A stretch of DNA of 64,000 bases from an actinobacterium LLX17 (GTDB lineage Bacteria > Actinomycetota > Actinomycetes > Propionibacteriales > Nocardioidaceae), in assembly GCA_000471045.1 (NCBI GenBank), contig KI301992.1:1118568-1182567 (forward strand), written 5' to 3'. The translations under genes and the position numbers were made by a program. The notes beneath the pieces were generated by a model that worked only from the letters and a program-made list of their open reading frames with translations, had not been told where the DNA came from and did not search any database. Of the stretch, positions 8,485 to 17,280 are shown one piece after another. Position 1 is the stretch's first letter; the number at the start of each line of letters is the position of its first letter.

Positions 8485-9093
8485 CTAACCGGCCCGGCGA
8501 AGCATCACGCGCGCCGTCACCAAGCTCGCCAAGCCGAGCACGGCCAGCGCCACGGCCACCTGCGTCGTGGACGCCCCCTCGTCAGGTCGAGAGGCCGGCG
8601 TTGCAGCCGTCGTCGCGCCCTCCACCTCGGCCAGGACGGCGGTCGTCGCGATGACCCGGGGCGCCGGACGCTCCTCGGACTCCGTGGCGTCGTCCCAGTC
8701 GTAGCCGTCCCCGTCCGCGCAGGTCTGTCTGGTCGGGAACAGCAATGGTTCCCCCACCGACCCGGTCAAGCGGGTGATCAGCGTGAATCGCGGGGCCTGA
8801 CCGCTCTCGATGCCGGGTCCCGTGAACACCACCCGGCTGCCGTCCACGGTGGCGGACCATCCCTCGGGCCCGCTGCCACTGAGCAGCTCGGCGCCCTCGG
8901 GCACCTCGACGACCAGCTCGGTCGTCGGAGAGGCGTCGCAGCTGTGATCGAAGGTCAGGGACACCTCGACCGACCCGTCCCCGCGGGGCGTCGTCTGGTC
9001 GATCAGCACGTGCGCTGCCGCCGGGCTCGCCGTCGTGAGGAGCGCGACGAGTGCCATGGCCACGGCCAGCAACGAGCGTCGGGTGCGGATCAT
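8485..9093 (-). CDS. Exported YcnI-like (DUF1775) copper-associated protein, small paralog
   Basis: 202 aa. A signal peptide ends at SPAAAH, so a mature protein would begin at His, the N-terminal copper ligand of YcnI-type mono-histidine sites. DHSCDASPTTELVVEVPEG and FPTRQTCADG parallel the larger YcnI paralog encoded at 10724-11431, and a single C-terminal membrane helix (VAVALAVLGLASLVTARV) is present. It is shorter and more diverged than the paralog. The start overlaps the copCD fusion stop by four bases, so it is the last gene of a four-gene copper operon. Confidence 0.75.
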   Translation of the reverse strand: MIRTRRSLLAVAMALVALLTTASPAAAHVLIDQTTPRGDGSVEVSLTFDHSCDASPTTELVVEVPEGAELLSGSGPEGWSATVDGSRVVFTGPGIESGQAPRFTLITRLTGSVGEPLLFPTRQTCADGDGYDWDDATESEERPAPRVIATTAVLAEVEGATTAATPASRPDEGASTTQVAVALAVLGLASLVTARVMLRRAG

Positions 9094-10727
9094 TCCTTCA
9101 CCTCCAGGTCGATGGAGTCGGTCACGCGCTCGAAGCGGTCCACGCGGACCCCGACCTCGATGCGCCAGGTGCCGGGAATCGGCAGGTCGAGGCTGCCCTC
9201 GTAGCGGCCGGGAGCGACCTCCGTGAGGGTGCTGCGGAACGGGCCGAGCTCGAACTCCTCGATGCCGACGGCGATGCCAGGTGGCTCGACGGCCGAGACG
9301 GGCGTCCCGTCGTCGGCGACGACCTCGAGCTGGGCCGCATTGGTGCCGACCGCGCCGGGCGTGAGCGTCAGGGTGCCGGTGCGACCCTCACCGAGGTCGA
9401 GCTCGCGGGTGATCGCCGCCCGCTCGGCGGACGCGGCCTGGACCGGTTCCTGCCGGGGCACCTGGGTGATCAGCCCGGCGGTCACCGCCAGCACGAGCAG
9501 GAGGATTCCCGCCTCGATCTCGGCCATCAGGCGCAGACGACGCGCATCGATCGTGCGCGAGCGGCGCAAGTGCCGAAGATTGAACGTCGCCACGCCGATG
9601 ACCACGACGACCAGCACGACCTTGACGAGCAGGTGCCAACCGTACGAGCTGTCCGGCAGGTCGGTCACGGTCTGCGGGATCCGCCACCAGAGCACCAGGC
9701 CGGAGACCGTGAGGACGGCGACGGAGCCGAGCGCGACCGCCGAGAACCGGTGGACGGCCTTCTGCAGGTCGCCGGCGCGCACGTCGCGACCCGCGGAGAA
9801 GACCACGACCAGACCAACCAGTCCGCCCAACCAGAGGGCGGCGACCAGCACGTGCGCCAGGTCGGCCGTCAGCACCAGAGCCACCGGACCGTAGGTGCGA
9901 GTGTGTCCGACGAGGGCGAGCGAGCCGAGGGCCACCGCAGCGGCCGCGAGCGCGAGCTCCGGTGCGCGGCGCACGGTCACGGCGCCCACGAGCAGTGCCA
10001 GGCCGAGCACCAGGGCGGCCGCCCCGGTGCTGGTGGTCCAGGTGGCGGAGTCGACCACGGCGGAGCCGAAGGATGCCAGGGTGTCGCCGGCCTGCCAGAC
10101 GGCGGTCAGCGGGACCAGCAGGATGGCGCCGACGACCGCCAGCGCGGCGGCCCCGAACCCGACGCGGAGGAGACGGCGGCGGGCGACGGGAGAGCGGCGC
10201 AGTGCAGGCCGCGCGACCAGCAGGCCGAAGGCAAGCGCGCCCGTCGCCACCAGGAGGCCGCCGTACCGGGTGGCCTCGGCGGTCTTGCGCACCAGGTCGA
10301 CGTCGTGCGGGGTCTCGACGGTCGGCAGCGCGACGGTGGTCTCCGACGGCGCACCCACCGAGAAGCTGAATCCACCCGCGACGGGGTGGCTGTCGGCCGA
10401 GATGACGCGCCAGCCCACGACGTACGTGCCGTCGGCGAGCGTCTCGGTCGGTGTGATGGTCACGACCGCGTCGGAGCCACTGATGTCGGCGGGGATCACG
10501 GTGCCATCGCCCGCCAGCAGCTCGATGCCGTCGGTCAGGCGAACGGTCTCGGTGAAGGTCAGGGTGATGGCGTCGGGAGACGTCGCGACGACCTCACCGT
10601 CCGCGGGGTCGGTCGACACGAGGGACGCGTGGGCCGCGGCTGGCGACGCGAGGGCGATCCAGCCGAGGAGCAGGAGCCCGACGGGCGCGGCCAGGAGCCG
10701 CGCCCGTCGGAGGACGGAGGACGTCAC
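9090..10727 (-). CDS. CopC-CopD fusion with C-terminal YtkA/FixH-like domain
   Basis: 545 aa. A signal peptide ends at PAAAH, followed by a CopC domain (HASLVSTDPADGEVV, SADSHPVAGGFSF, residues about 33-135) with the N-terminal His and the His of DSHP as copper ligands. A CopD membrane part with about eight helices follows (roughly 150-430), then an extracytoplasmic beta domain resembling YtkA (about 440-545). It is predicted to bind periplasm-side copper and move it across the membrane. Both ends overlap neighbouring ycnI-type genes by four bases, so translation is coupled. Confidence 0.88.
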   Translation of the reverse strand: MTSSVLRRARLLAAPVGLLLLGWIALASPAAAHASLVSTDPADGEVVATSPDAITLTFTETVRLTDGIELLAGDGTVIPADISGSDAVVTITPTETLADGTYVVGWRVISADSHPVAGGFSFSVGAPSETTVALPTVETPHDVDLVRKTAEATRYGGLLVATGALAFGLLVARPALRRSPVARRRLLRVGFGAAALAVVGAILLVPLTAVWQAGDTLASFGSAVVDSATWTTSTGAAALVLGLALLVGAVTVRRAPELALAAAAVALGSLALVGHTRTYGPVALVLTADLAHVLVAALWLGGLVGLVVVFSAGRDVRAGDLQKAVHRFSAVALGSVAVLTVSGLVLWWRIPQTVTDLPDSSYGWHLLVKVVLVVVVIGVATFNLRHLRRSRTIDARRLRLMAEIEAGILLLVLAVTAGLITQVPRQEPVQAASAERAAITRELDLGEGRTGTLTLTPGAVGTNAAQLEVVADDGTPVSAVEPPGIAVGIEEFELGPFRSTLTEVAPGRYEGSLDLPIPGTWRIEVGVRVDRFERVTDSIDLEVKE

Positions 10728-11431
10728 GCGCGCGTGCCGCTCCTGGCCAGGGCGGCGCCACCGGCCACGAGGCCGAGGGCCCCGAGCCCCACGCCGGTCC
10801 AGGCGACTGCCGACGACCCACCGTCGGAGGCCTCGGCGGCGTCGGACGCTTCATCCGCCGCATGCCCGTGGTTGCCGTCGCCCCCAGCCGTCAGGGTGAC
10901 GGTCGGTGCCGGGGTCTCCGGCTCGGGCTCACCCTCGACGGTCTCGTCGATCCACGCCGTCTCGCCCTGCTCGCAGGTCTGGATGGTCGGGAACTCGACG
11001 ACGTCGCCGGCCTCGCCCTCGGGAAGCTGCAGCGACAGCTCGACCGCGTCGCGGTAGCCCTCCGGCAGGGGAGTGGTCGCGGTGTAGACGATCTGCGCGA
11101 CGCGCTCGGTGTACTCACCGCCGTGCCCGTCGTCGACGGGCTCGTCGAGAGTCTCCATCACCTTCTCGACGCTGTAGCTCGGGTGCCGGGTGGGGCTGAC
11201 GGAGTAGACGCCGTCGGGGATCTGGACCGTCACCTGAGTGGTGGGGGATGCGTCGCAGCCGTGCGCCCAGGCGAAGGTCAGCACGGAGTACGCGCCGGCC
11301 GCCGTCGTCGAGGGGGTGACGGTGACGTGCGCCGACGCCGGCGAAGCGCCGAGCAGGACGCCGCCCAGAGCGAGGGCGCCCACGGCGCCCGCCCGGGTGG
11401 AGGCGCGCAGGAGTGATCGAACAGTGGTCAT
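10724..11431 (-). CDS. ycnI: YcnI copper-binding protein (DUF1775)
   Basis: 235 aa. The signal peptide ends SPASAH; mature His1 plus a downstream Trp (FAWAHGCDASP) match the copper site of YcnI. The DUF1775 core covers about 36-170 (YSVLTFAWAH, FPTIQTCEQGE). A Thr/His-rich linker (GDGNHGHAADEA) and a C-terminal membrane anchor follow. It is probably a surface copper chaperone feeding the CopCD protein encoded just downstream in the same operon. Regulation is not evident from sequence. Confidence 0.87.
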   Translation of the reverse strand: MTTVRSLLRASTRAGAVGALALGGVLLGASPASAHVTVTPSTTAAGAYSVLTFAWAHGCDASPTTQVTVQIPDGVYSVSPTRHPSYSVEKVMETLDEPVDDGHGGEYTERVAQIVYTATTPLPEGYRDAVELSLQLPEGEAGDVVEFPTIQTCEQGETAWIDETVEGEPEPETPAPTVTLTAGGDGNHGHAADEASDAAEASDGGSSAVAWTGVGLGALGLVAGGAALARSGTRA

Positions 11432-11485
11432 GGTGGTCCTCAGGGTCGTGGAAGTGGCTCCCGCCGGTGGGCGGGAGTCGGGCGG

Positions 11486-11998
11486 TCAGGCGAGGACGAC
11501 CGGGGGACCACGACGGCCGAGACCGCCGACGAGGAACAGGAGCGGGAGGAAGTGCGGTGCGTGCTCGATGGCACGCTCCACAGCCGGGACAGGGACGACC
11601 GGCGCGGCAGGCAGGAGGCGCGGACGGAGCCAGGCGTGCAGCCACCACAGCAACAGCTCACCGCGCGACAGCAGGACGGCGGTCACGGCCGCCGCCGCCA
11701 CGTGCGCCAGGAGCATCGGCAGGCCGTGCGAGATCGCGTGAGCCTCGAGGTGCGCCGAGAGCAAGTGCACGCCGAGCTGGGCGAGCGACAGCAGCCCCAG
11801 CAACGTCCCGGCGCCCAGGCGGCGGCCGGCGAGCAGCCAGGCGACCATCCCCACGGCCGCCGCGGCCGGCACGACGGCCAGCCACGAGGTGTGGGCGCCG
11901 CCTCCCACCACGTGCGAGCCCGACGCGATGAGCGCCACGGCGACGCCGGCGACGAGGGAACGCAGGGCACGCAATCGTCCACGCCCCGGGTCCCACAT
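11486..11998 (-). CDS. Small polytopic membrane protein, copper cluster
   Basis: 170 aa with about five hydrophobic segments and many histidines in or next to them (GSHVVGGGAH, GVHLLSAHLEAHAISHGL, HAPHF). No family is recognised. It is the first gene of the ycnI-copCD-ycnI operon. TAGGCT lies seven bases before the ATG (12006-12011), a leaderless-type promoter arranged back to back with that of the divergent copC gene. The His content and position suggest a role in metal handling; that is inference. Confidence 0.6.
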   Translation of the reverse strand: MWDPGRGRLRALRSLVAGVAVALIASGSHVVGGGAHTSWLAVVPAAAAVGMVAWLLAGRRLGAGTLLGLLSLAQLGVHLLSAHLEAHAISHGLPMLLAHVAAAAVTAVLLSRGELLLWWLHAWLRPRLLPAAPVVPVPAVERAIEHAPHFLPLLFLVGGLGRRGPPVVLA

Positions 11999-12061
11999 GC
12001 CGCGGAGCCTAGCACCGGCCGGACGGTCGTCTCGGAGGCGGCAGGTACGCTCGGCACCGCC

Positions 12062-12565
12062 ATGTCAAGCCCCCTCCGCCCTCTCCTCGCCGCCCTGCTG
12101 ACCGGTCTGCTCGTGCTCGCCTCGACGGTTCCGGCCGCGGCCCACGCCGGGCTCGTCGACTCCAACCCGGAGCGCCGATCGAGCCTCGAGACGTTGCCTG
12201 CCGAGATCCGGCTGACGTTCAACGAGGAGATGAACCGTCCCTCGTACGTCACGCTCAGTGCTCCGGACGGCTCCACGGTCGTCGAGGGCGAAGGCACGAT
12301 CGAGGGCAACGACGTCGTCCAGATGATCGCCGACGACCCCGGGCTCGCCGGTACCTACCGGGTCGACTACCGCGTCGTCTCGGCGGACGGCCATCCGGTC
12401 GCCGGTGCTCTGGAGTTCGAGGTGACCTCCGGCGAGACGGTGGAGGCCGGCACGATCGATCGCCTCACCGACTCCTCGGCCTGGTGGATCGCCCTGGTGG
12501 CCGTGCCGTGGATTGTGCTGCTGGCCTTCCTGGTGCTGCGCCGTCGACGACGCGTGAGCAGTTGA
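12062..12565 (+). CDS. copC: CopC copper-resistance domain protein, membrane anchored
   Basis: 167 aa. A signal peptide ends PAAAH, and the mature CopC fold starts HAGLVDSNPERRS and includes the second His motif SADGHPVAG. One C-terminal helix (WWIALVAVPWIVLLAFLVL) with a basic tail anchors it. ATG 12062 is used; a much longer open frame upstream is antisense to the membrane-protein gene and has no coding character. TACGCT at 12046-12051 gives a promoter only about four bases from a leaderless position. It is followed by the CopD-CtaG fusion seven bases on. Confidence 0.86.
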   Translation: MSSPLRPLLAALLTGLLVLASTVPAAAHAGLVDSNPERRSSLETLPAEIRLTFNEEMNRPSYVTLSAPDGSTVVEGEGTIEGNDVVQMIADDPGLAGTYRVDYRVVSADGHPVAGALEFEVTSGETVEAGTIDRLTDSSAWWIALVAVPWIVLLAFLVLRRRRRVSS

Positions 12566-12572
12566 CGGCGCC

Positions 12573-14573
12573 ATGACCACCGAGACAGCGACACGACCAG
12601 CTGACGCAGGAACCCGCCCGGGGCCGGGCTTGGCGATCGCCGCCCTCGTCACCACCGCCTTCACCGCCCTGGTCCTCGCGATGGTGCTGGCCGGCTCTGC
12701 TCCGCAGGAGGCTGCGCCCGGCATTCCCGACCCCGGCCGGTTGATCGGCTGGCTGGTCCCGGCCTCCGACCTCGTGGCCGACCTGGCGGGCATCGCCGTC
12801 GTCGGCTTCCTCGTGCTGGCCGCGCTGCTCCTGCCGTCCACCGGTGACCACGTGCAGGGACTGGCCGTCGACGCCGTCCGGCTGGCGCGGCGCGCCGCGT
12901 GGACCTGGACGGCGGCAACCTTCGTGCTCTACGTGGCGACGGTGGGCGACGTCTTCGCGGTGACGCTGTCGGGCGTCAACCCCGACCTGTTCATCAGCCT
13001 GTTCCGTGACAGCGAGATCGGACGCGGCATCGCCCTGCAGGCGCTCGGCGCGGTGCTGGTGGCCCTGGCGCTGAGCTGGACGATCGGCGTGCGGGCACTC
13101 GTCGGCTGGACGGCGCTCGCCCTGGTGGCGATGCTGCCGGTCGCGCTCACCGGGCACGCGGCGTCCGGCGGCTCGCACTCGCTCGCCACCGTCAGCCTGT
13201 ACCTGCACCTCGTCGGCGTGGCCGTCTGGGTCGGGGGCCTCGTGGCCCTCGGCTGGGTGGTCCGGCGCGGCAGCAAGCGGCTCGAGCCCGCGATCGCGCG
13301 CTACTCGACCCTGGCGCTGTGGTGCTTCGTGGTCGTCGGCATCTCCGGCGTGCTGAACGCCTCGGTGCGCGCCAGCTCGCTCGACCAGCTGCTCACCTCG
13401 TCGTACGGCAAGGCCGTCCTGGTCAAGGCTGCCGCCTTCGTCGCTCTCGGCGCGTTCGGCTGGTGGCAGCGCCGGCGGATCGTTCGGGCCGGGTCGGGCT
13501 TCGCCCGCCTGGCGGCGACCGAGCTCGCCATCATGGCCGGCACCGTGGGTGTCGCCGTCGCCCTGTCCCGCACCGCTCCGCCGGTCGGTGACGTGCTGCT
13601 CACGCCCGCCGAGAACCTCATCGGTGGGCCATTGCCCGCCGCGCCCACCGTCGGGCGACTTGTGTACGGGCTCTACCCGAGTGGCGTCGGCATGGCCGTC
13701 GTGGGCCTCGGCGTCGCGGCGTACGTGACGGGCGTCCTGGTCCTGCGCCGGCGAGGTGACCGCTGGCCGGTCGGCCGCAGCATCGCCTGGGGCCTCGGCA
13801 TGCTCGTCGTCGCGTGGGCCACGATGGGCGGCCTCGGCACCTACTCGCACGTCCTGTTCAGCGCGCACATGGTCAGCCACATGCTGCTCTCGATGGTGGC
13901 GCCGATCTTCCTCGTCCTGGGCGCCCCGGTGACCCTGGCGCTGCGCACCCTGCCGGGTCCGCGTCAGCCCGGCGAGGTCTCGCCCCGGGGAATGCTGACG
14001 GGCTTCCTGCACTCGCGCTTCGCCCAGGTCGTCACGCACCCGCTCGTCGGTCCCGCGCTGTTCATCGGCAGTCTCTACGCGCTGTACTTCACGCCGCTGT
14101 TCGAGGCGCTGATGGGCAGCGTGCTGGGGCACGTCGGCATGGAGCTGCACTTCCTGGCCGTCGGCACGCTGTTCTACTACGTGCTGGTCGGCATCGACCC
14201 CTCACCGCGACAGCTCGCTCCCTTGGCGCGCTTCGGCCTGCTGCTGGTGACGATCCCGTTCCACGCGTTCTTCTCCATCGCGATCATGTCGGCCACGACG
14301 GTCTTCGGCGAGGACTACTGGCTGACGATCGACCGCCCGTACCGCACCGACCTGCTGGCCGACCAGTACCTCGGCGGCAGCATCTCGTGGGCACTGGGGG
14401 AGGTGCCGCTGCTGCTGGTGATGGGCGCCCTGCTCGTCCAGTGGTTCCGCAGCGACATCCGCGAGGCCCGGCGCCTCGACCGGACGGCCGACCGCGACGA
14501 CGACGCCGCCCTGCGCGCCTACAACGAGCACCTGCAGGACCTGGCCGCCCACGGCAAGCGCCGCGACCCCTGA
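12573..14573 (+). CDS. CopD domain / CtaG (caa3 assembly) fusion membrane protein
   Basis: 666 aa with about 15 hydrophobic segments. The N-terminal half resembles CopD (HLVGVAVWVGGLVALG, RYSTLALWCFVVVGISG, LVKAAAFVALGAFGWWQRRR). The C-terminal half matches the CtaG/caa3-type assembly family (SHVLFSAHMVSHMLLSMVAP, LGAPVTLALR, HFLAVGTLFYYVLVGIDP, MSATTVFGEDYW). Such fusions are common in actinobacteria and are thought to supply copper to cytochrome c oxidase. The seven-base gap to copC indicates one operon. Confidence 0.88.
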   Translation: MTTETATRPADAGTRPGPGLAIAALVTTAFTALVLAMVLAGSAPQEAAPGIPDPGRLIGWLVPASDLVADLAGIAVVGFLVLAALLLPSTGDHVQGLAVDAVRLARRAAWTWTAATFVLYVATVGDVFAVTLSGVNPDLFISLFRDSEIGRGIALQALGAVLVALALSWTIGVRALVGWTALALVAMLPVALTGHAASGGSHSLATVSLYLHLVGVAVWVGGLVALGWVVRRGSKRLEPAIARYSTLALWCFVVVGISGVLNASVRASSLDQLLTSSYGKAVLVKAAAFVALGAFGWWQRRRIVRAGSGFARLAATELAIMAGTVGVAVALSRTAPPVGDVLLTPAENLIGGPLPAAPTVGRLVYGLYPSGVGMAVVGLGVAAYVTGVLVLRRRGDRWPVGRSIAWGLGMLVVAWATMGGLGTYSHVLFSAHMVSHMLLSMVAPIFLVLGAPVTLALRTLPGPRQPGEVSPRGMLTGFLHSRFAQVVTHPLVGPALFIGSLYALYFTPLFEALMGSVLGHVGMELHFLAVGTLFYYVLVGIDPSPRQLAPLARFGLLLVTIPFHAFFSIAIMSATTVFGEDYWLTIDRPYRTDLLADQYLGGSISWALGEVPLLLVMGALLVQWFRSDIREARRLDRTADRDDDAALRAYNEHLQDLAAHGKRRDP

Positions 14574-14621
14574 CGGGATCGCGGCGCTCACGGAGTGCTG
14601 TGCCGGTGGTGCTGTGGCAGA

Positions 14622-15239
14622 TCAGAAGATGATCTGGCCGCCCGACGTCGCAGCGGTGAACCGCTCCTGGGCGTCGGCCCAGTTGACGATGTTCCAGAAC
14701 GCCTTGACGTAGTCGCCCTTGACGTTGAGGTAGTCGAGGTAGAACGCGTGCTCCCACATGTCGAGCTGCGTGATCGGGATCAGCGTCGCGGGGATGTTGG
14801 CCTGCTGGTCGTACAGCTGCACGACGAGCAGCTTCTGTCCCAGCGAGTCCCACGCCAGGATGGCCCAGCCGGACCCCTGAATCGTCAGCGCGACCTGCTC
14901 GAAGTGCGCCCGGAACTTGTCGAACGAGCCGAAGTTCTGGTCGATCGCCGCAGCGAGGTCACCGGTGGGCTTGTCGCCACCCTCGGGGGACAGGTTCTTC
15001 CAGAAGATCGAGTGGTTGATGTGGCCACCGAGGTTGAACGCGAGGTTCTTCTCGATGCCGGCGATCGCGCCGAAGTTCTCGGTCTCGCGCGCCTCCTCGA
15101 GCTTCTCGAGGGCGGTGTTGAGGCCCTTCACGTACGTGGCGTGATGCTTGGAGTGGTGCAGCTCCATGATCTTGCCGGAGATGTGCGGATCCAGGGCTCC
15201 GTAGTCGTACGACAGGTCGGGCAGGGTGTAGTCAGCCAC
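14622..15239 (-). CDS. sodA: Superoxide dismutase, Fe/Mn family
   Basis: 205 aa, normal length. Metal ligands are readable: His in [11 protein letters not shown], His in NHSIFW, Asp and His in [21 protein letters not shown] and [10 protein letters not shown] fit the Mn/cambialistic group, but metal choice cannot be settled by eye. It is cytosolic, with no signal peptide. A good ribosome site (GAGGAGGAC) precedes ATG 15239, and a sigma-70-like promoter is visible upstream. It is convergent with the copper operon. Confidence 0.95.
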   Translation of the reverse strand: MADYTLPDLSYDYGALDPHISGKIMELHHSKHHATYVKGLNTALEKLEEARETENFGAIAGIEKNLAFNLGGHINHSIFWKNLSPEGGDKPTGDLAAAIDQNFGSFDKFRAHFEQVALTIQGSGWAILAWDSLGQKLLVVQLYDQQANIPATLIPITQLDMWEHAFYLDYLNVKGDYVKAFWNIVNWADAQERFTAATSGGQIIF

Positions 15240-15279
15240 GCGTCCTCCTCAGGGTTCGGGCCGGAACACGGCCCCCCAG

Positions 15280-15309
15280 TAGTTAGTTGAGTGCAGTCGT
15301 TCGGGTCAA
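15280..15309 (-). promoter_or_regulatory. Probable sodA promoter
   Basis: On the minus strand TTGACC (15304-15309) and TAACTA (15280-15285) are 18 bases apart, giving a transcript with about 33 bases of leader before the sodA ATG and its GAGGAGGAC ribosome site. This AT-rich patch stands out in the local GC background. No clear operator is visible. Confidence 0.45.
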
Positions 15310-15472
15310 CTCCCATCCTGTCAGTCCTGTTCCCCATGGCAAGGCCGCCCCCGGCCGATGACCTACGCTGGGACCCGTGGTGGCGTCGCGCGACGCCACC
15401 CGTCACGTCATGCGGGTCCGAGCCCGCGGGATCGGCGTCCGAGACCAGGCAAGCGAGATGGGGAGGTGGCAC

Positions 15473-16135
15473 GTGGAGCGCACCGACCGCATCGTCACGA
15501 TCCCCAACATCCTCAGCTTCGTCCGTCTGCTGCTGGTGCCCGTCTTCTTGTGGTTGGTGCTGGGCCCCGAGTGGGACGAGCTGGCGCTGGTCGTGCTGGT
15601 GGTCTCGGGCATCACCGACTACCTCGACGGCAAGCTGGCCCGCACCCTCGGGCAGGCGTCGAAGATCGGCGCGATCCTCGACCCTGTGGCCGACCGGCTC
15701 TACATCCTCGCGGTCGTCGTTGGCCTGGGCATCCGCGAGATCATCCCCTGGTGGTTGGCCGTCGCCCTGCCGCTGCGGGACGTCTTCCTGTTCAGCCTCG
15801 TGCCGTTCCTGCGCACGCGCGGCTACAGCTCCTTGCCGGTCCACTTCCTCGGCAAGGCCGCCACGGCGGGCCTGCTCTACGCCTTCCCCCTGCTGCTGCT
15901 CGGTGACGGGTCCGGCACGATCGCCGACCTCGCCAACGTCTTCGGCTGGGCGTTCGCCATCTGGGGCGTCGGCCTGTACTGGTGGGGCGGCGTGCTCTAC
16001 GCGTTCCAGGTCCGTCGCCTGCTCACCACCACCGAGCGACCCGACTCCGCAGGCCCCGACACGGCAGGCCCCGACACTGCCGGCCCAGCGGCCAGGCCCG
16101 CCACCGATCGTCCGTCCCAGCGCCCGACGCCCTGA
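15473..16135 (+). CDS. CDP-alcohol phosphatidyltransferase (PgsA-like)
   Basis: 220 aa, four to six membrane helices. The CDP-alcohol transferase signature D-x2-DG-x2-AR-x8-G-x3-D-x3-D is complete in TDYLDGKLAR and GAILDPVAD. It should join CDP-diacylglycerol with an alcohol (glycerol-phosphate or inositol-phosphate type). Start choice is uncertain. GTG 15473 (VERTDRIVTIPNILS) has GGGAGG at good spacing and gives the family's usual N-terminus. GTG 15377 lies seven bases after TACGCT and could be a leaderless start adding 32 residues. A repetitive tail (SAGPDTAGPDTAGP) ends the protein. It is first in the DUF881/gcvH block. Confidence 0.85.
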   Translation: MERTDRIVTIPNILSFVRLLLVPVFLWLVLGPEWDELALVVLVVSGITDYLDGKLARTLGQASKIGAILDPVADRLYILAVVVGLGIREIIPWWLAVALPLRDVFLFSLVPFLRTRGYSSLPVHFLGKAATAGLLYAFPLLLLGDGSGTIADLANVFGWAFAIWGVGLYWWGGVLYAFQVRRLLTTTERPDSAGPDTAGPDTAGPAARPATDRPSQRPTP

Positions 16136-16138
16136 CCC

Positions 16139-16951
16139 ATGGACCGCACTCCGCCGGACCCGGCACCACGCACGCCGTACAGCCGCGCCGCCGTGGGCCT
16201 GCTCGACCAGATCGCCGAACGCGCGCTCGACGACGACTACTACGTGGTGCGGCCGGGCCGCTACTCCCGGTCGCGTGGCATCAACACCGTCGCCACGGCC
16301 GCCGTGCTGGCCGTGTTCGCCATGCTGGTGACCGTGACGGCCGTGCAGAGCTACCTGGACCGACCCGGACGCGACGCGGCGATCGACGCGTTGGCCTCCG
16401 ACGTCGCCGAGAGCCAGGCGCGGCAGGACGCGTTGGAGCTGCAGCTCGCGTCCCTCGAGGCCGAGGTGCAGGCGCTCGAGGGCAGTCTCGTGGAGTCACC
16501 CGAGGCCACGCGACTGCGCGTCGCCACCGGCTCCGCCAGTGTCCGCGGTGACGGCTTGGTCGTCACGATCAGTCCCGTGGAGGGCGACGGCGTCAGCGAC
16601 GCCGAGCTGCGCGCCCTGCTCAACGAGCTGTGGCTCGCCGGCGCCGAGGCCATCAGCATCAACGACCAGCGCTGGGGTGCGCTCAGCTCGCTGCGTGCGG
16701 CCAGCGGCACCATGATCGTGAACTTCCGATCGATCGGCCCCCCGTACGTGCTCCAGGTGATCGGCAACCGTGAGCAGATCCGCGAGCGGCTTGCCACGGG
16801 CGGCGAGGACACCTACTGGGAACGCCGCGAGGACTCCGGGGAGTTGACCTACACGGTCGTCGACGTCGACGATCAGGCCCTGACCGCGGCCCCGGCGACT
16901 CGCACGTCCGTCACCCGAGCCACGCCCGTCCGAGCAGGAGGTGCCTCATGA
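16139..16951 (+). CDS. DUF881 membrane-anchored protein 1
   Basis: 270 aa. A short cytoplasmic N-terminus is followed by one membrane helix (VATAAVLAVFAMLVTVTAV, about 45-62), a coiled coil (about 70-115, regular Leu/Ala heptads) and a DUF881 domain (about 120-240, with LLNELWLAGAEAISINDQRW). DUF881 pairs flank the small basic protein gene in most actinobacteria; the function is unknown and a cell-envelope or division link is suspected from conservation. It overlaps the next gene by four bases. Confidence 0.85.
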   Translation: MDRTPPDPAPRTPYSRAAVGLLDQIAERALDDDYYVVRPGRYSRSRGINTVATAAVLAVFAMLVTVTAVQSYLDRPGRDAAIDALASDVAESQARQDALELQLASLEAEVQALEGSLVESPEATRLRVATGSASVRGDGLVVTISPVEGDGVSDAELRALLNELWLAGAEAISINDQRWGALSSLRAASGTMIVNFRSIGPPYVLQVIGNREQIRERLATGGEDTYWERREDSGELTYTVVDVDDQALTAAPATRTSVTRATPVRAGGAS

Positions 16952-17280
16952 TTCCCGTGCTCGGTCTCATCATCGGCGTGGGCCTCGGGCTGCTGGTCCA
17001 GCCGGAGGTGCCCGCGACGCTGCAGCCCTACCTGCCGATCGCGATCATCGCCGCGCTCGACGCCGTCGTCGGCGCCGTGCGGGCCCTGGGGGAGCGGCGC
17101 TTCGACGACCGCGTCTTCGTGGTCTCGTTCATCTCCAACGTCCTCATCGCGGCGTTCATCGTCTTCCTCGGCGACCAGCTCGGCGTCGGGTCGCAGCTCT
17201 CCACGGGCGTCGTCGTGGTCCTCGGTATCCGGATCTTCGCCAACGCCGCCGCCATCCGCCGCAGGATCTTCCATGCGTGA
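16948..17280 (+). CDS. sbp: Small basic protein family (DUF1290), Sbp
   Basis: 110 aa with three hydrophobic segments. The conserved core includes LQPYLPIAIIAALDAVVGAVRA, FISNVLIAAFIVFLGDQLGV and VLGIRIFANAAAIRRRIF. This matches the DUF1290 family found between two DUF881 genes. The biochemical role is unknown. ATG start overlaps the first DUF881 stop (ATGA), and it overlaps the second by eight bases. Confidence 0.88.
   Translation: MIPVLGLIIGVGLGLLVQPEVPATLQPYLPIAIIAALDAVVGAVRALGERRFDDRVFVVSFISNVLIAAFIVFLGDQLGVGSQLSTGVVVVLGIRIFANAAAIRRRIFHA

Noticed and set aside
7009..9204. Long + strand frame of about 730 codons
   Set aside because: It is antisense to rocD and the ycnI/copCD genes, with shadow-type composition and no domain.
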